Assembly (NCBI RefSeq): GCF_041200025.1
Contig: NZ_CP165628.1
Location: 434,001 to 498,000, forward strand
DNA from: Rouxiella sp. WC2420
Lineage (GTDB): Bacteria; Pseudomonadota; Gammaproteobacteria; Enterobacterales; Enterobacteriaceae
Direction of reading: 5' to 3'
Length of the DNA: 64,000 bases
Part shown: piece after piece, positions 8,323 to 16,582 of the stretch
Layout of the letters: each line of letters opens with the position of its first letter
Position numbering within the stretch: position 1 is the first letter of the stretch
The notes under the pieces: generated by a model
Told to the model about the DNA's origin: nothing
Database searches by the model: none
Seen by the model: only the letters and a program-made list of their open reading frames with translations
Program-made: the position numbers and the translations under genes

Positions 8323-9845
8323 CAGCGATGGCAAAACAGCGCACAACCGATCTGACAGATGCGCTTTTAAAACGCGGTCGTCAGGCTGAAGCAACACTAA
8401 CCGTGGCAACGCCAGATGCGCCTGGCAGCGAAATGCCAATGGTGCTGACGCTGGATCAGTTGCGCCCCAATCCAGATAACCCACGAACCAGCCGCAATCC
8501 ACGCTTTGATGACATCAAGGCGTCGATTCGCGCGCGCGGCCTCGATACCGTGCCGAAAGTCACAATCGATCCCGACAACCCCGGCTCTTACATCTTCAGT
8601 GACGGCGGCAACACACGTTACCAGGCGCTGAGTGAACTGTGGGCAGAAACGCATAGCGAACACTTCTACCGCGTGCATTGCCTGTTCAAACCGTGGCCTG
8701 GTCGCATCAAATGCGTGATTGGCCACTTGGCGGAAAACGAGCTGCGCGGCGAACTGAGCTTTATCGAGAAAGCGATCGGCATCCGCAACGCCCGCCAAAT
8801 CATTGAAGATGAATCGGGCAAAGCGGTTTCCCTGCGTGAACTGGCAACGGCGCTGACAGAGCAAGGCTATCCGGTTAGTTACTCCAGCCTGAGCCGCATG
8901 GACAGTTGCGTCCGTCATCTCTATCCACATTTACCGGCGCTGCTGGAGTCGGGTCTTGGCCGTCCGCAGATCAACGCGTTGTTGGTACTGCGCAGCGATG
9001 CCGAGAAATTGTGGAATCATTACGCGGCTGAAGCCAAACCGGAAGTGACGTTTGAAAACGTGATGACCAAAGTGTGCCCGCATTTTAATTCGCCGGAGAG
9101 CTGGTCGCTGGAGATGTTCCGCGACGAGTTTATCGGCGAGCTGGTCAGCGCGTTGCCACATCCATCGCTGAACTACGACCGCTGGCTGATTGAGCTTGAT
9201 CCCAGTGAACAAAACCGTCGCCAGCTGTTTGGCGAACCTGAACCGGTTGCACCGCAGCTGCAGCAGCAAAACCAGCAGCCTGAACCGGAAGCAGCATCGC
9301 GCGTGCCTGCGCAGGTTCGCAAGCCAACGCCACCACCAACCACACCAGGTGTTGCCAGTGGCAACACTTCCGAACCGAATTCCACTGTTGCCACTGGCAA
9401 CACCTCCGAGCCGGGTTCTGCTGTTGCCACTGGCAACACTTCCGGGGCAGTTTCTGATGTTGCCAGTGGCAACACTCAATCAGCCCCACCGGATTTCTGG
9501 TCCATCCCCACTCTGCAGGATGACGCCGATCACCTCCGCAATATCGCCTTTCGCCTTGCCTTTGAACTAGCCGATTCGGACAGCGATGGCGAAGCCGTCA
9601 TTCCGGATAACGGCGCTAATTCGGGGGGCTATCGCATTGACGAAGAACTCAGCGCCTCGCCGATTTCATGCCTGCTTTCCTCGCTGGCTGGCGGCGCATG
9701 CGATGAAGACCTACCTGACCTGATGCGCGAGCTGCTGATCGGCAGCAGCGATGCCGAACCGCGCTTTGATAATGCCCTTACCCAGACGTTTATGAAATTA
9801 ATCCGCACGTTGCGGCGGTTGCGCGAGCTGCAACGCCAGAGCTGA
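8319..9845 (+). CDS. parB: ParB-family protein with a palindrome-encoded repeat linker
   Basis: This 508-residue protein resembles the ParB family proteins of PFGI-1-class elements. The ParB/Srx-type segment is visible around residues 45-160 (PNPDNPRTSRN, then FSDGGNTRYQAL, then ENELRGELSFIEKA), followed by a helical DNA-binding region with a helix-turn-helix-like stretch near residues 170-190. Residues about 340-390 form a low-complexity linker of four 12-residue repeats (VASGNT or VATGNT units). Each repeat is encoded by a 17-bp DNA palindrome at exact 36-bp spacing. The linker may therefore be a binding-site array carried within the gene. The C-terminal 120 residues are acidic and unassigned. 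Confidence 0.85.
   Translation: MTAMAKQRTTDLTDALLKRGRQAEATLTVATPDAPGSEMPMVLTLDQLRPNPDNPRTSRNPRFDDIKASIRARGLDTVPKVTIDPDNPGSYIFSDGGNTRYQALSELWAETHSEHFYRVHCLFKPWPGRIKCVIGHLAENELRGELSFIEKAIGIRNARQIIEDESGKAVSLRELATALTEQGYPVSYSSLSRMDSCVRHLYPHLPALLESGLGRPQINALLVLRSDAEKLWNHYAAEAKPEVTFENVMTKVCPHFNSPESWSLEMFRDEFIGELVSALPHPSLNYDRWLIELDPSEQNRRQLFGEPEPVAPQLQQQNQQPEPEAASRVPAQVRKPTPPPTTPGVASGNTSEPNSTVATGNTSEPGSAVATGNTSGAVSDVASGNTQSAPPDFWSIPTLQDDADHLRNIAFRLAFELADSDSDGEAVIPDNGANSGGYRIDEELSASPISCLLSSLAGGACDEDLPDLMRELLIGSSDAEPRFDNALTQTFMKLIRTLRRLRELQRQS
9350..9474. repeat. Four 17-bp palindromes at 36-bp spacing inside parB
   Basis: TGTTGCCASTGGCAACA occurs at 9350-9366, 9386-9402, 9422-9438 and 9458-9474. The centre base is G, C, C, G. 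Starts are exactly 36 bases apart, while the bases between vary. The arrangement resembles a parS-like or other protein-binding array. Confidence 0.9.
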
Positions 9846-9890
9846 GCGGCATGTTTAGTCGATTGAGATTACTGAAAACCGGAGATCACG

Positions 9891-10478
9891 ATGATGAGTA
9901 ACAGCTTGTCTCAGGCCACCAACGGCCTGCTTACCCAGTTAGTGATGGAACTCAAGTCAGCCTACATCCGCCGCTGCGAAGCGCTGGGTTTGATGCCAGA
10001 AGAAATGCAGATGCTTCATGGCCTCACCATTGAAGATCTGCACTACCTGATGAACAGCCCGGTATCGGTGCTGACCTTCCGCATCCATCACGAAAACCTG
10101 TCGCTGATGTTGCAGCAGGCACGGCGCGAGCAAAGACGCCTGCAGCGCATCGACCGCGCGTTGGCGCTCAACGGCTCTATCGAATTGATGCAGCACTACT
10201 TTGGGCTTTCGACGGTAGAAGTTGCCGCACGCCGCCGCATGGCCGGTATCGAGGTGCGTAAGGGGCGCGGCGTGGTGCTCAACGATGAAGACAACGCCGA
10301 GATCTGGCGCAAGTGGCAGAAAGCCAGCATTGACGATATCGACAGCGCCGATGGCCTCGACGTCATGATGTTGTGCGCTGAACAGATGGATCTGTCATTA
10401 ACCGCTATCTGGCACGCCGTGCATGGCTGGCACAGCAACAAAAAGCCAGAGCCCGCAGCAATGCGGAAGATGGCATGA
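9891..10478 (+). CDS. DUF2857-type ICE protein
   Basis: This 195-residue protein matches the DUF2857 proteins that follow parB in this ICE class. Its function is unknown. The middle part (HYFGLSTVEVAARRR) looks like a helix-turn-helix, so DNA binding is plausible. The start has GGAG 7 bases upstream, with a second ATG at 9894. It overlaps the next small gene by 4 bases. Confidence 0.75.
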   Translation: MMSNSLSQATNGLLTQLVMELKSAYIRRCEALGLMPEEMQMLHGLTIEDLHYLMNSPVSVLTFRIHHENLSLMLQQARREQRRLQRIDRALALNGSIELMQHYFGLSTVEVAARRRMAGIEVRKGRGVVLNDEDNAEIWRKWQKASIDDIDSADGLDVMMLCAEQMDLSLTAIWHAVHGWHSNKKPEPAAMRKMA

Positions 10479-10729
10479 GCCAACGCAACCAGACGCTGAC
10501 TGAAGGACTTGTCGCGCCGGTCAACGTGCCAGAGCCCTGCCGCCGCAAAGCGGTGAGGCAGCTGACGATGTTCCGGTGCGGTAAGAACAACTTCACGCGC
10601 ATCAAAGCGAACGGAGCGGACTATCTCAAAATCGACATTGGCCTGTTCTGGCGGCTGTTAAGTAAAAACAGCGGCAAAGACTGGGAACTGATGACGCATG
10701 AGAGATACAGCAAGGCGATCTGGAAATAG
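10475..10729 (+). CDS. Small ICE protein of unknown function
   Basis: This 84-residue basic protein overlaps the end of the DUF2857 gene by ATGA and has the same GC-rich codon use, which supports a real, coupled gene. It has no signal peptide or membrane segment. I do not recognise a domain. Its position between the partition and replication genes suggests a role in element maintenance or its control. Confidence 0.7.
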   Translation: MSQRNQTLTEGLVAPVNVPEPCRRKAVRQLTMFRCGKNNFTRIKANGADYLKIDIGLFWRLLSKNSGKDWELMTHERYSKAIWK

Positions 10730-10819
10730 CGAGTGTTGTCACTCTGTATCCCGCGCGGGGTGCAGCAATAACAGCATTCACCCGATGGCACGTAGCGATC
10801 GGCGGCAAAAGGAAATGAC

Positions 10820-12004
10820 ATGAATCTCCCCTCTGACAGCTTAATCGCTTTCACGATGGAAAAAATGCAGGCGCGCCTTGCGGAAAAATCCAGTGACGAT
10901 GGCGTCTCGCAGCTGCGCAGCGGTTTACTCTATCTCGGCAATGTTCAGGATGCTTACCCGCGCCAGCTGCTGCTTGATACGCGGCTCTCACCGCTCGATA
11001 AAATGGCGTGGATGATGATCAGGCTCTACGCGCAGCAAAACCACGGCGCAGTATTCCCCAGCTATGACGAGCTGCAGCTGCAGCTTGCTTCCCCGCATAA
11101 AGGTAAGGCATCGCGCGAAACGGTCAGCCGCGTGCTGCTGATGTTGCGGCTTACCGGCTGGCTCAGCCTGTGCAAGCGCGTTCGTGACGATCAGGGACGC
11201 GTGCGCGGCAATATCTATGCGCAACACGACGAACCGCTAACCTGCTGTGACGCCGAAATCATGGACCCGGCGTGGCTCGATACTGTCGCTGAAGCGTGCC
11301 GCAGCGGCAATAAAACCATCAAGCAAACCGCGCTGCAGGTGCTGGATGAAATTAAAAATGACCCGCAGATGCGCCACTGCAAAAGCCATATTAGCCAGAT
11401 CGAAAGTCGTCTGGGCAAGCCTCAAACGCCCCAGGAAATGGCCGCAGCCAGGAAGCTCACTCACCCCAATTCGGTTTCCGAACCGGGTATACAAACACCG
11501 AGTTCGGAAGCCGAACCCAGCATACCGGCGCATTCAAATTCACTGAGTTCGGTTTCCGAACCCTCGCTGATACCAAGGCTTCGGCCCGGAGTTCGGAATC
11601 CGAACGGTAACGTACGTTGTTTTACACAAGGTGTGAAAAAAAACACGTATACACCGGCTACGCCGTCATCGGAAATCATCCCCGAACGCTACCGGCAGCG
11701 CTTCAGCCAGGAAGATCTCGCCATGCTTGAACACCGGCTGGCAGCATTGCCCGTTGAGCAGTCGCAGCAGCTGCTTCACCAACTTGGCCAGAACCTCGAT
11801 GCCGGTTCAATCCAGAACCCAACCGGCTGGCTGCTGGCGATCATCAAAAAAGCGAGAACCGGCCAGTTCACTCACGTTGCTGATTCGCCGTCTGTCACCG
11901 CACCGACCAAACCGGCACAACCTGAACCAACGACGAGAGCAACCAGCTCCGCCGCTGACATCGCCGGGATCGTGCAATCGATACGCCAACGTCTGAACAG
12001 CTAA
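10820..12004 (+). CDS. STY4528-type ICE replication protein
   Basis: This 394-residue protein resembles the STY4528-type replication proteins of SPI-7-class elements. Residues about 45-140 look like a winged-helix initiator domain (LSPLDKMAWMMIRLYAQQN through ASRETVSRVLLMLRLTGWL). Residues 215-265 are a serine- and proline-rich linker, and the C-terminus is helical. The linker is encoded by four copies of a palindrome (RTTCGGNNNCCGAAC). The ATG at 10820 follows AAAGGAAA at a good distance. It probably starts or controls replication of the excised circle; this rests on family and context. Confidence 0.78.
   Translation: MNLPSDSLIAFTMEKMQARLAEKSSDDGVSQLRSGLLYLGNVQDAYPRQLLLDTRLSPLDKMAWMMIRLYAQQNHGAVFPSYDELQLQLASPHKGKASRETVSRVLLMLRLTGWLSLCKRVRDDQGRVRGNIYAQHDEPLTCCDAEIMDPAWLDTVAEACRSGNKTIKQTALQVLDEIKNDPQMRHCKSHISQIESRLGKPQTPQEMAAARKLTHPNSVSEPGIQTPSSEAEPSIPAHSNSLSSVSEPSLIPRLRPGVRNPNGNVRCFTQGVKKNTYTPATPSSEIIPERYRQRFSQEDLAMLEHRLAALPVEQSQQLLHQLGQNLDAGSIQNPTGWLLAIIKKARTGQFTHVADSPSVTAPTKPAQPEPTTRATSSAADIAGIVQSIRQRLNS
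11469..11605. repeat. Four TTCGGNNNCCGAA palindromes inside the replication gene
   Basis: The copies are at 11469-11483, 11502-11516, 11547-11561 and 11591-11605, with centres TTT, AAG, TTT and AAT. Arms TTCGG and CCGAA are invariant. The first three are read in one frame (SVSEP, SEAEP, SVSEP) and the fourth in another (VRNPN), so the DNA word is kept rather than the peptide. They may be origin iterons or an autoregulatory operator array. Confidence 0.85.
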
Positions 12005-12104
12005 CGAGCCAGATAACTGGCAGTTGTGTGAATGGTTTTACGATAGATGTTGCCTTAACGCTCCTGAAAACTGGCGCAGCATCATCAACTATATGGAGTG
12101 GGAA

Positions 12105-12827
12105 ATGGCTGAAGAAAAGAACGAAACCGATACGGCCAAAGCGGGCGCGTTACGCTCCTCTTTGACCATTGAACTGCACTCGCATTATGCGATTCGATTA
12201 TGGGAAGGCCGCAGACGCCAACCTGATGACCTGCGCGAACGAGGCAGGCCGCAAATCCTCAGCATGCCGCGTGTGATTCAGCGCGCCGGTTTGATGAGTC
12301 GTGACGCTGAGGGCGACAATCCTTATGCAGATATGGCGCTGTTGAAGCTGGAAAACGCGCTGGATTTGGCGACCACAGAGATCCAGAAGTTAGTGGATGA
12401 GCTGGAGGCGACGCTCAAAGCTATCCCCGCGCGGATCTCACTGACAGATGTCTCGTCAGTGTCGCCGCTCAATATTGGCGTCTTCAGTCGCACGCCGCTG
12501 GGTTATCGCTGCGTCTGGCTGCTGGTTGGTTACGACCAATTGGCGATGAAGGTGTTTCAGGCATCTCATTACGGCCTGATCAGCGGCAAAGAGCGCGATG
12601 AAATGCTCAGCAATGGCGGCCATCTGGTGCGTAAAGTGTATGGCGTTGCGCAGCATTACCGTTCGTTCGCCGTAACGCGCGCAGATCTGGAGCAGAAGAC
12701 GGTGATTGCCAGCGAGGCCGTCAAGCTGCTGGGCGATGTTTATCCGGAGGTGATGACGGGGAAAATGCTCTCTACCTTTTCACCCAACCTGAAAAAGCTG
12801 GCGGAAAATAGTGAAGCTTCTGAATAA
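12105..12827 (+). CDS. PFL_4669-family ICE protein
   Basis: This 240-residue protein resembles the PFL_4669 family (TIGR03761) found in the replication block of these elements. It has no signal or membrane segment and no known activity. The ATG at 12105 has GGAG 6 bases upstream and is preferred to an upstream in-frame start at 12024. It is followed by a 600-base non-coding stretch with a terminator and a structured leader. Confidence 0.78.
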   Translation: MAEEKNETDTAKAGALRSSLTIELHSHYAIRLWEGRRRQPDDLRERGRPQILSMPRVIQRAGLMSRDAEGDNPYADMALLKLENALDLATTEIQKLVDELEATLKAIPARISLTDVSSVSPLNIGVFSRTPLGYRCVWLLVGYDQLAMKVFQASHYGLISGKERDEMLSNGGHLVRKVYGVAQHYRSFAVTRADLEQKTVIASEAVKLLGDVYPEVMTGKMLSTFSPNLKKLAENSEASE

Positions 12828-13074
12828 CTTTCTGGCGCTTCAGCAAAGCCTTTTATGTCCTCAGCGATGCTGATAAGGTTAACAGGCTTCGATGTAGCAC
12901 CCCGTGACTGCGGGATGGTTGGATGTCTTTTACGGGGACAGAAAATCATCAGTCCGGCAGGCAAATCACCGCACATCCGATTTGGTCTGTAAGGCGCACG
13001 CCCTCCGTGAAAACCGCGCCGGAGCTTCAACTCCCGGAGTAACGAATACACCACCGGTCTGCGTGCAGGCCCTG

Positions 13075-13102
13075 AGCGCTGGCAATTGCTGGCGCTTTTT
13101 TA
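13075..13102 (+). terminator. Terminator-like hairpin after the PFL_4669-type gene
   Basis: Arms AGCGC (13075-13079) and GCGCT (13092-13096) are followed by six T. It lies about 250 bases after the stop of the preceding gene and about 100 bases before the structured leader. The stretch 12828-13074 holds no gene that I can support and some small GC-rich inverted repeats. Confidence 0.55.
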
Positions 13103-13204
13103 TTTTCATTCCCGCAAAACTACTTAATCGCTGACATCCGCTTTTAGCGGAAGGACACTGGAACGGCATTATTGTTGTTGTCTCAACAACCAGCCAATGT
13201 TTCA

Positions 13205-13395
13205 GCAGCCTGAGAGAGACGCTTAGGCGGTTGCCATCTAAAACTTCATGACCTGAGAGAAGTGCTGCTTTTGCAGTGGTCGATCCGCTCAACCTCTTAA
13301 TGCGGATGTCACCTGTGTGATGAGGTTCTTTGTACTGACCAGCCAGCGCGGCATAGCTATCCGCGCTTCCTGACGGAAAGCATTTATCCGTCAGG
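13205..13395 (+). promoter_or_regulatory. Structured 5' leader with two bulged hairpins
   Basis: Five hairpins follow each other. The first (13205-13234) and second (13248-13284) share an outer stem, a 10-base 5' bulge starting CTGAGAGA, an inner stem and a short loop. Next are ATCCGC/GCGGAT (13283-13307, overlapping the end of the second), AGCGCGG/CCGCGCT (13345-13367) and CCTGACGGA/TCCGTCAGG (13369-13395). The STY4534-type gene begins 46 bases later. The same bulged hairpin recurs before the integrase-like gene and before the gene at 41701. It may be a cis-regulatory RNA; Rfam radC is one known motif reported ahead of such genes, but I cannot confirm a match. Confidence 0.6.
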
Positions 13396-13441
13396 GATGA
13401 ATGTTTCTCCGTCACTATTTCCCACTCCTGGAGTAAACATC

Positions 13442-13933
13442 ATGACTGCTACCACTACCAACAACGCTGCAAACAACACCATCAACACTTCTACTAAAGC
13501 TGAATACTTCAATCTCAACATCAAGGGCCTGGGTTATCTTAGCAATATTCGCAGAATTGAAACCCTCACTGGCAGCTTCCTCAGCGTGGTGATTAATGCT
13601 CTGAGTGGCCCCACTGACAACCCTACCTATGTACGCTTTGATGCCACGGTCGCCGGTAAGGAAGCAACGGACCTTATAAGCCGCTGCCAGAAAGCCGTAG
13701 ACGAGGACCAGAAAGTGCTGCTTGGGTTTACCCTCAGCAACCTGACGTCAGACATTTTCACGCTCAACAAAGGTGATCATGCAGGCGAACAGCGGGTTAG
13801 CTTGAAAGCCAGACTGATTAAGGTCGATTGGATAAAGATCGGCCAGCAGATGGTCTATAAGGCAGAAAAAATCGAAACGACTCCACCGAGCTATGCTGAA
13901 GAGCATCGCTCATATGCTAAAAATTCCTTTTAG
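13442..13933 (+). CDS. STY4534-type ICE replication protein (DUF3577-like)
   Basis: This 163-residue protein resembles the STY4534 / DUF3577 proteins of the ICE replication block. The N-terminal 20 residues are rich in Thr and Asn, then a compact domain begins at KAEYFNLNIKGLGYLSNIR. The family is described as taking part in ICE replication, without a known activity. The ATG at 13442 has GGAG 8 bases upstream; the longer frame from 13397 lacks such support. A strong terminator follows at once. Confidence 0.82.
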   Translation: MTATTTNNAANNTINTSTKAEYFNLNIKGLGYLSNIRRIETLTGSFLSVVINALSGPTDNPTYVRFDATVAGKEATDLISRCQKAVDEDQKVLLGFTLSNLTSDIFTLNKGDHAGEQRVSLKARLIKVDWIKIGQQMVYKAEKIETTPPSYAEEHRSYAKNSF

Positions 13934-13940
13934 CATAAAC

Positions 13941-13972
13941 AAAACGCCGTGATATGTGTCACGGCGTTTTTC
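13941..13972 (+). terminator. Rho-independent terminator closing the replication block
   Basis: AACGCCGTGA and TCACGGCGTT form a ten-base perfect stem with a six-base loop, followed by T residues. It marks the change from GC-rich backbone to the AT-rich cassette that begins at about 13980. Confidence 0.92.
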
Positions 13973-14075
13973 TTCAATGAGCAAACACTACTCTTCAGAA
14001 AATTTTAACTATGTAAGCAGTGAACTTGGTGTTATAAAAACAAAAAATAAATTTCTTTTTCACAAGGACAGTAGA

Positions 14076-15167
14076 ATGTCATTTAAACTTCGTCATTGCG
14101 TCATCCATGATTTGATTAAAGAGTCTGGGAAGCAGGCAGTTGAGACTAAAATTAAAACTAAAGTTCTCCCAAATAATGATATCTATGTTCAAACTTTGAT
14201 TGAAGAGCTTTATGGCCTTATAGGGAAAAAGGAAAGCCAGGCTGCTCGTGGCACTTTTGATTCTAATATTGATGTTTATAAAGTACCTGCAGCTTTTAAT
14301 AAATATTATGAAAGCAATTCAACTAGTGAAGATTTCATTTCCTTCTCCAAAACATGTATGAATGAGCTTTCCAAGCAAGCAAAAGACCCTCACAGAATAG
14401 CAGCGAGTGGTGGAGCTATTGTGTTCTCTCATTTTGAAGTTAAAGGTTCTAATTATTTTTTGGTAACAATGATAAAGCAAAAAGATGCTTTAGGTTTGAA
14501 TGATGATTTAATACCAGTTAGAACTGTTGAAATTGATTTATCTAAAATTCATCAGGCAGCAAGAATAAATTATGATAGGTACTTCAACCATATAACATCT
14601 CAGGATGAAGATAAGCCTAATTACTTGGCCTTCGTAAGTCCCAAGTCAAACATTGATGCTTCTGGTTACTTTGTCTCGGCTTTAGGATGTTCGGATAGTT
14701 TGCCGCCTTCAAAAGCAACCGAATTAGCTTTAACGGGAGTAAGACAGTTTTTTGAAGCCAACGTTGATCTTAAGCCCTTTAAACAACCAGCCTATGAGGC
14801 TGTTTTCACTTACTTGAAGGAAAAAGCCAATGGGGAAACTGCGAGTATTAATGATATTGAACATGTCGTCCGTGGCATAGTCCCTCCAAAGCTTGGGGAT
14901 GTTATTAACAATCTATCTGAATTTCTTAATAGTGACGATATCGGATTGCCTAATGAATTTGGCGTTAGCCAAGCTACGCTTACGAGGCGTTCCCGTGTTA
15001 GAACTAAGTCAGATGGCTGGGAATTGGTCTTCGAAAAAAGGGTATTAGGTACAAGAGATGGTGCCGATATTAGATATGTTAAAGCTGAAAATAAAATCAT
15101 CATATCTAATCTAGATGATGACACTAAGGCCAAAATTGAAAAAGCCTTGGAAGAGAAAAATGGCTGA
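14076..15167 (+). CDS. NdpA/YejK-like nucleoid-associated protein
   Basis: This 363-residue protein resembles NdpA (YejK) nucleoid-associated proteins, about 335 residues in E. coli: an N-terminal IHDL segment, the central SKQAKDPHRIAASGGAIVFSHFE region and a C-terminal LTRRSRVRTKSDGWEL region. Proteins of this family bind DNA. The start at 14076 has AAGGA 7 bases upstream. It overlaps the next gene by 8 bases, so the two are one operon. The pair is much more AT-rich than the flanking ICE genes and sits directly after a terminator, so it is probably acquired cargo. A defence or DNA-silencing role is inference. Confidence 0.75.
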   Translation: MSFKLRHCVIHDLIKESGKQAVETKIKTKVLPNNDIYVQTLIEELYGLIGKKESQAARGTFDSNIDVYKVPAAFNKYYESNSTSEDFISFSKTCMNELSKQAKDPHRIAASGGAIVFSHFEVKGSNYFLVTMIKQKDALGLNDDLIPVRTVEIDLSKIHQAARINYDRYFNHITSQDEDKPNYLAFVSPKSNIDASGYFVSALGCSDSLPPSKATELALTGVRQFFEANVDLKPFKQPAYEAVFTYLKEKANGETASINDIEHVVRGIVPPKLGDVINNLSEFLNSDDIGLPNEFGVSQATLTRRSRVRTKSDGWELVFEKRVLGTRDGADIRYVKAENKIIISNLDDDTKAKIEKALEEKNG

Positions 15168-16443
15168 TTTCAATGAGTTCAAGCTTTTAGTTAAACTTTA
15201 CAGACTTCTTAACAGGCCTGATTTCGACAACAATCAGTGTACCTTTAATGGCATTTTAGCCCAGGATGCACATGCCATTTTGAATGAGATTTGGTCAAAT
15301 GGTAGTTCATTATCAGAGTTTACATTGCTTAATGGTGATGATGAGATTAGCACGGCATTTGGGGATCCATGCCCTCAATACTCCAGCGATGTTGTTAAGC
15401 TAACAATTGTGTTTCCTTCAGGTGATTACACCTTCAAGAAAAATATATCATCTTATCTTCAAGGTGATAACCATTTAAATAAATCTGAAGCTTCTCATAA
15501 TGTTTATTTATCAGAAGAAGATTATGACTTCTCAGAATCAGATGAAAATATTACTGGAGAGCTTAAGTCTGCTTTAGAATTAGCTAAATTAATCAATGGG
15601 TTGAAGTTGTTAAGCTCTTACTATTATGATGATAAGATATCTGGATGTCTAAATTTGGTTTTCATTGACTCAAATCCAGAGATAAAAGATACAAGTGCCC
15701 CAATAGTAATCACCCCGAGGATAACTAGTGAGCATTTAAAAAAACAACTTGATAGTGTTGGTGTTATTGACAGTATTATGTCCTCCGATGCAGACAGGTT
15801 GCACAAAGAAGAAAAATCTTCATTATTTAGGGTTTCAATCCTAGAACTTTTAAATATTGAACGAAACGGTGTGAATCCCTTTGATAAAATCGTAAACAAT
15901 TGGGATGTTTTATTGAGTATTTACAGAGGGAACTTTGAAGCTTATCTAACTAAGTTTTCTTTCTTAAAGCAAAAGAAGGCTGCGTCAGAAAATTATATTG
16001 AATTGTCTTCGAAAATATCATCCTGTTTATCAGGGATATCAGGTAAGTTATTTGGCCTTCCTGTATCACTGGCTGTTCCCTTGGCTATACTCAAGTCAAA
16101 GGATTCTTTTGAATCCCTGCTTCTCTTGCTAGGGGTTTACGCTGCATCACTATTGATTTTTATAACAACACAAGAGCAAAGAAAAATAATAAATGCCATA
16201 AAGTCCTCTATTGATAGTACGTTTAGTTACTCTGAAGCAGATAATGGAAGCGATCTATCTAATTTAATAAGCAGTCAAAAACTAAAGCTTAAATCTCAAG
16301 CAAATAAACTAAAATTTTGGATGATTGTTTTTTCTTTTGTTGCTTGGCTTCCTAGTTTTATATCAACACAAATTTATTTCACAAAGTTCATTACTTTCGA
16401 CAGAGTTGAAAGCATCTTAAGTTATTTGCACTCACTTATTTAG
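15160..16443 (+). CDS. Membrane protein coupled to the NdpA-like gene
   Basis: This 427-residue protein is unknown to me. Residues 1 to about 285 look soluble and acidic. Membrane segments lie near 297-313, 320-338 and 385-407, which would leave the large N-terminal domain on one side of the membrane. The gene overlaps the NdpA-like gene by 8 bases and shares its AT-rich codon use. A DNA-binding protein paired with a membrane protein recalls the layout of the Kiwa defence system (KwaA membrane protein, KwaB DNA-associated protein), but no sequence relation is claimed. Confidence 0.7.
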   Translation: MADFNEFKLLVKLYRLLNRPDFDNNQCTFNGILAQDAHAILNEIWSNGSSLSEFTLLNGDDEISTAFGDPCPQYSSDVVKLTIVFPSGDYTFKKNISSYLQGDNHLNKSEASHNVYLSEEDYDFSESDENITGELKSALELAKLINGLKLLSSYYYDDKISGCLNLVFIDSNPEIKDTSAPIVITPRITSEHLKKQLDSVGVIDSIMSSDADRLHKEEKSSLFRVSILELLNIERNGVNPFDKIVNNWDVLLSIYRGNFEAYLTKFSFLKQKKAASENYIELSSKISSCLSGISGKLFGLPVSLAVPLAILKSKDSFESLLLLLGVYAASLLIFITTQEQRKIINAIKSSIDSTFSYSEADNGSDLSNLISSQKLKLKSQANKLKFWMIVFSFVAWLPSFISTQIYFTKFITFDRVESILSYLHSLI

Positions 16444-16582
16444 CTCATCTTGGAAAGGCAGTAATTTCAAGGTGCTTTAATTTAATAACCCACATTTCTA
16501 CTTTTTCATTCATTCCTCTCACTTTAACCATCACTCTCCATTTATTTCCAGCTCATAGTTTCAAGGTAATTTAGGAGAGTCA

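Noticed and set aside
9350..9474. CRISPR array
   Set aside because: The 36-bp period is suggestive, but the spacers are 19 bases, the unit is part of a parB linker, and no cas genes or leader are present.
9145..9489. Several open frames on the minus strand across the parB repeat
   Set aside because: They arise because the palindromes read openly on both strands. There is no ribosome site, and parB on the plus strand explains the region.
14076..16443. Kiwa defence system
   Set aside because: Only the layout (membrane protein plus DNA-associated protein) is similar. Gene order, domain types and sequences do not let me call it Kiwa.
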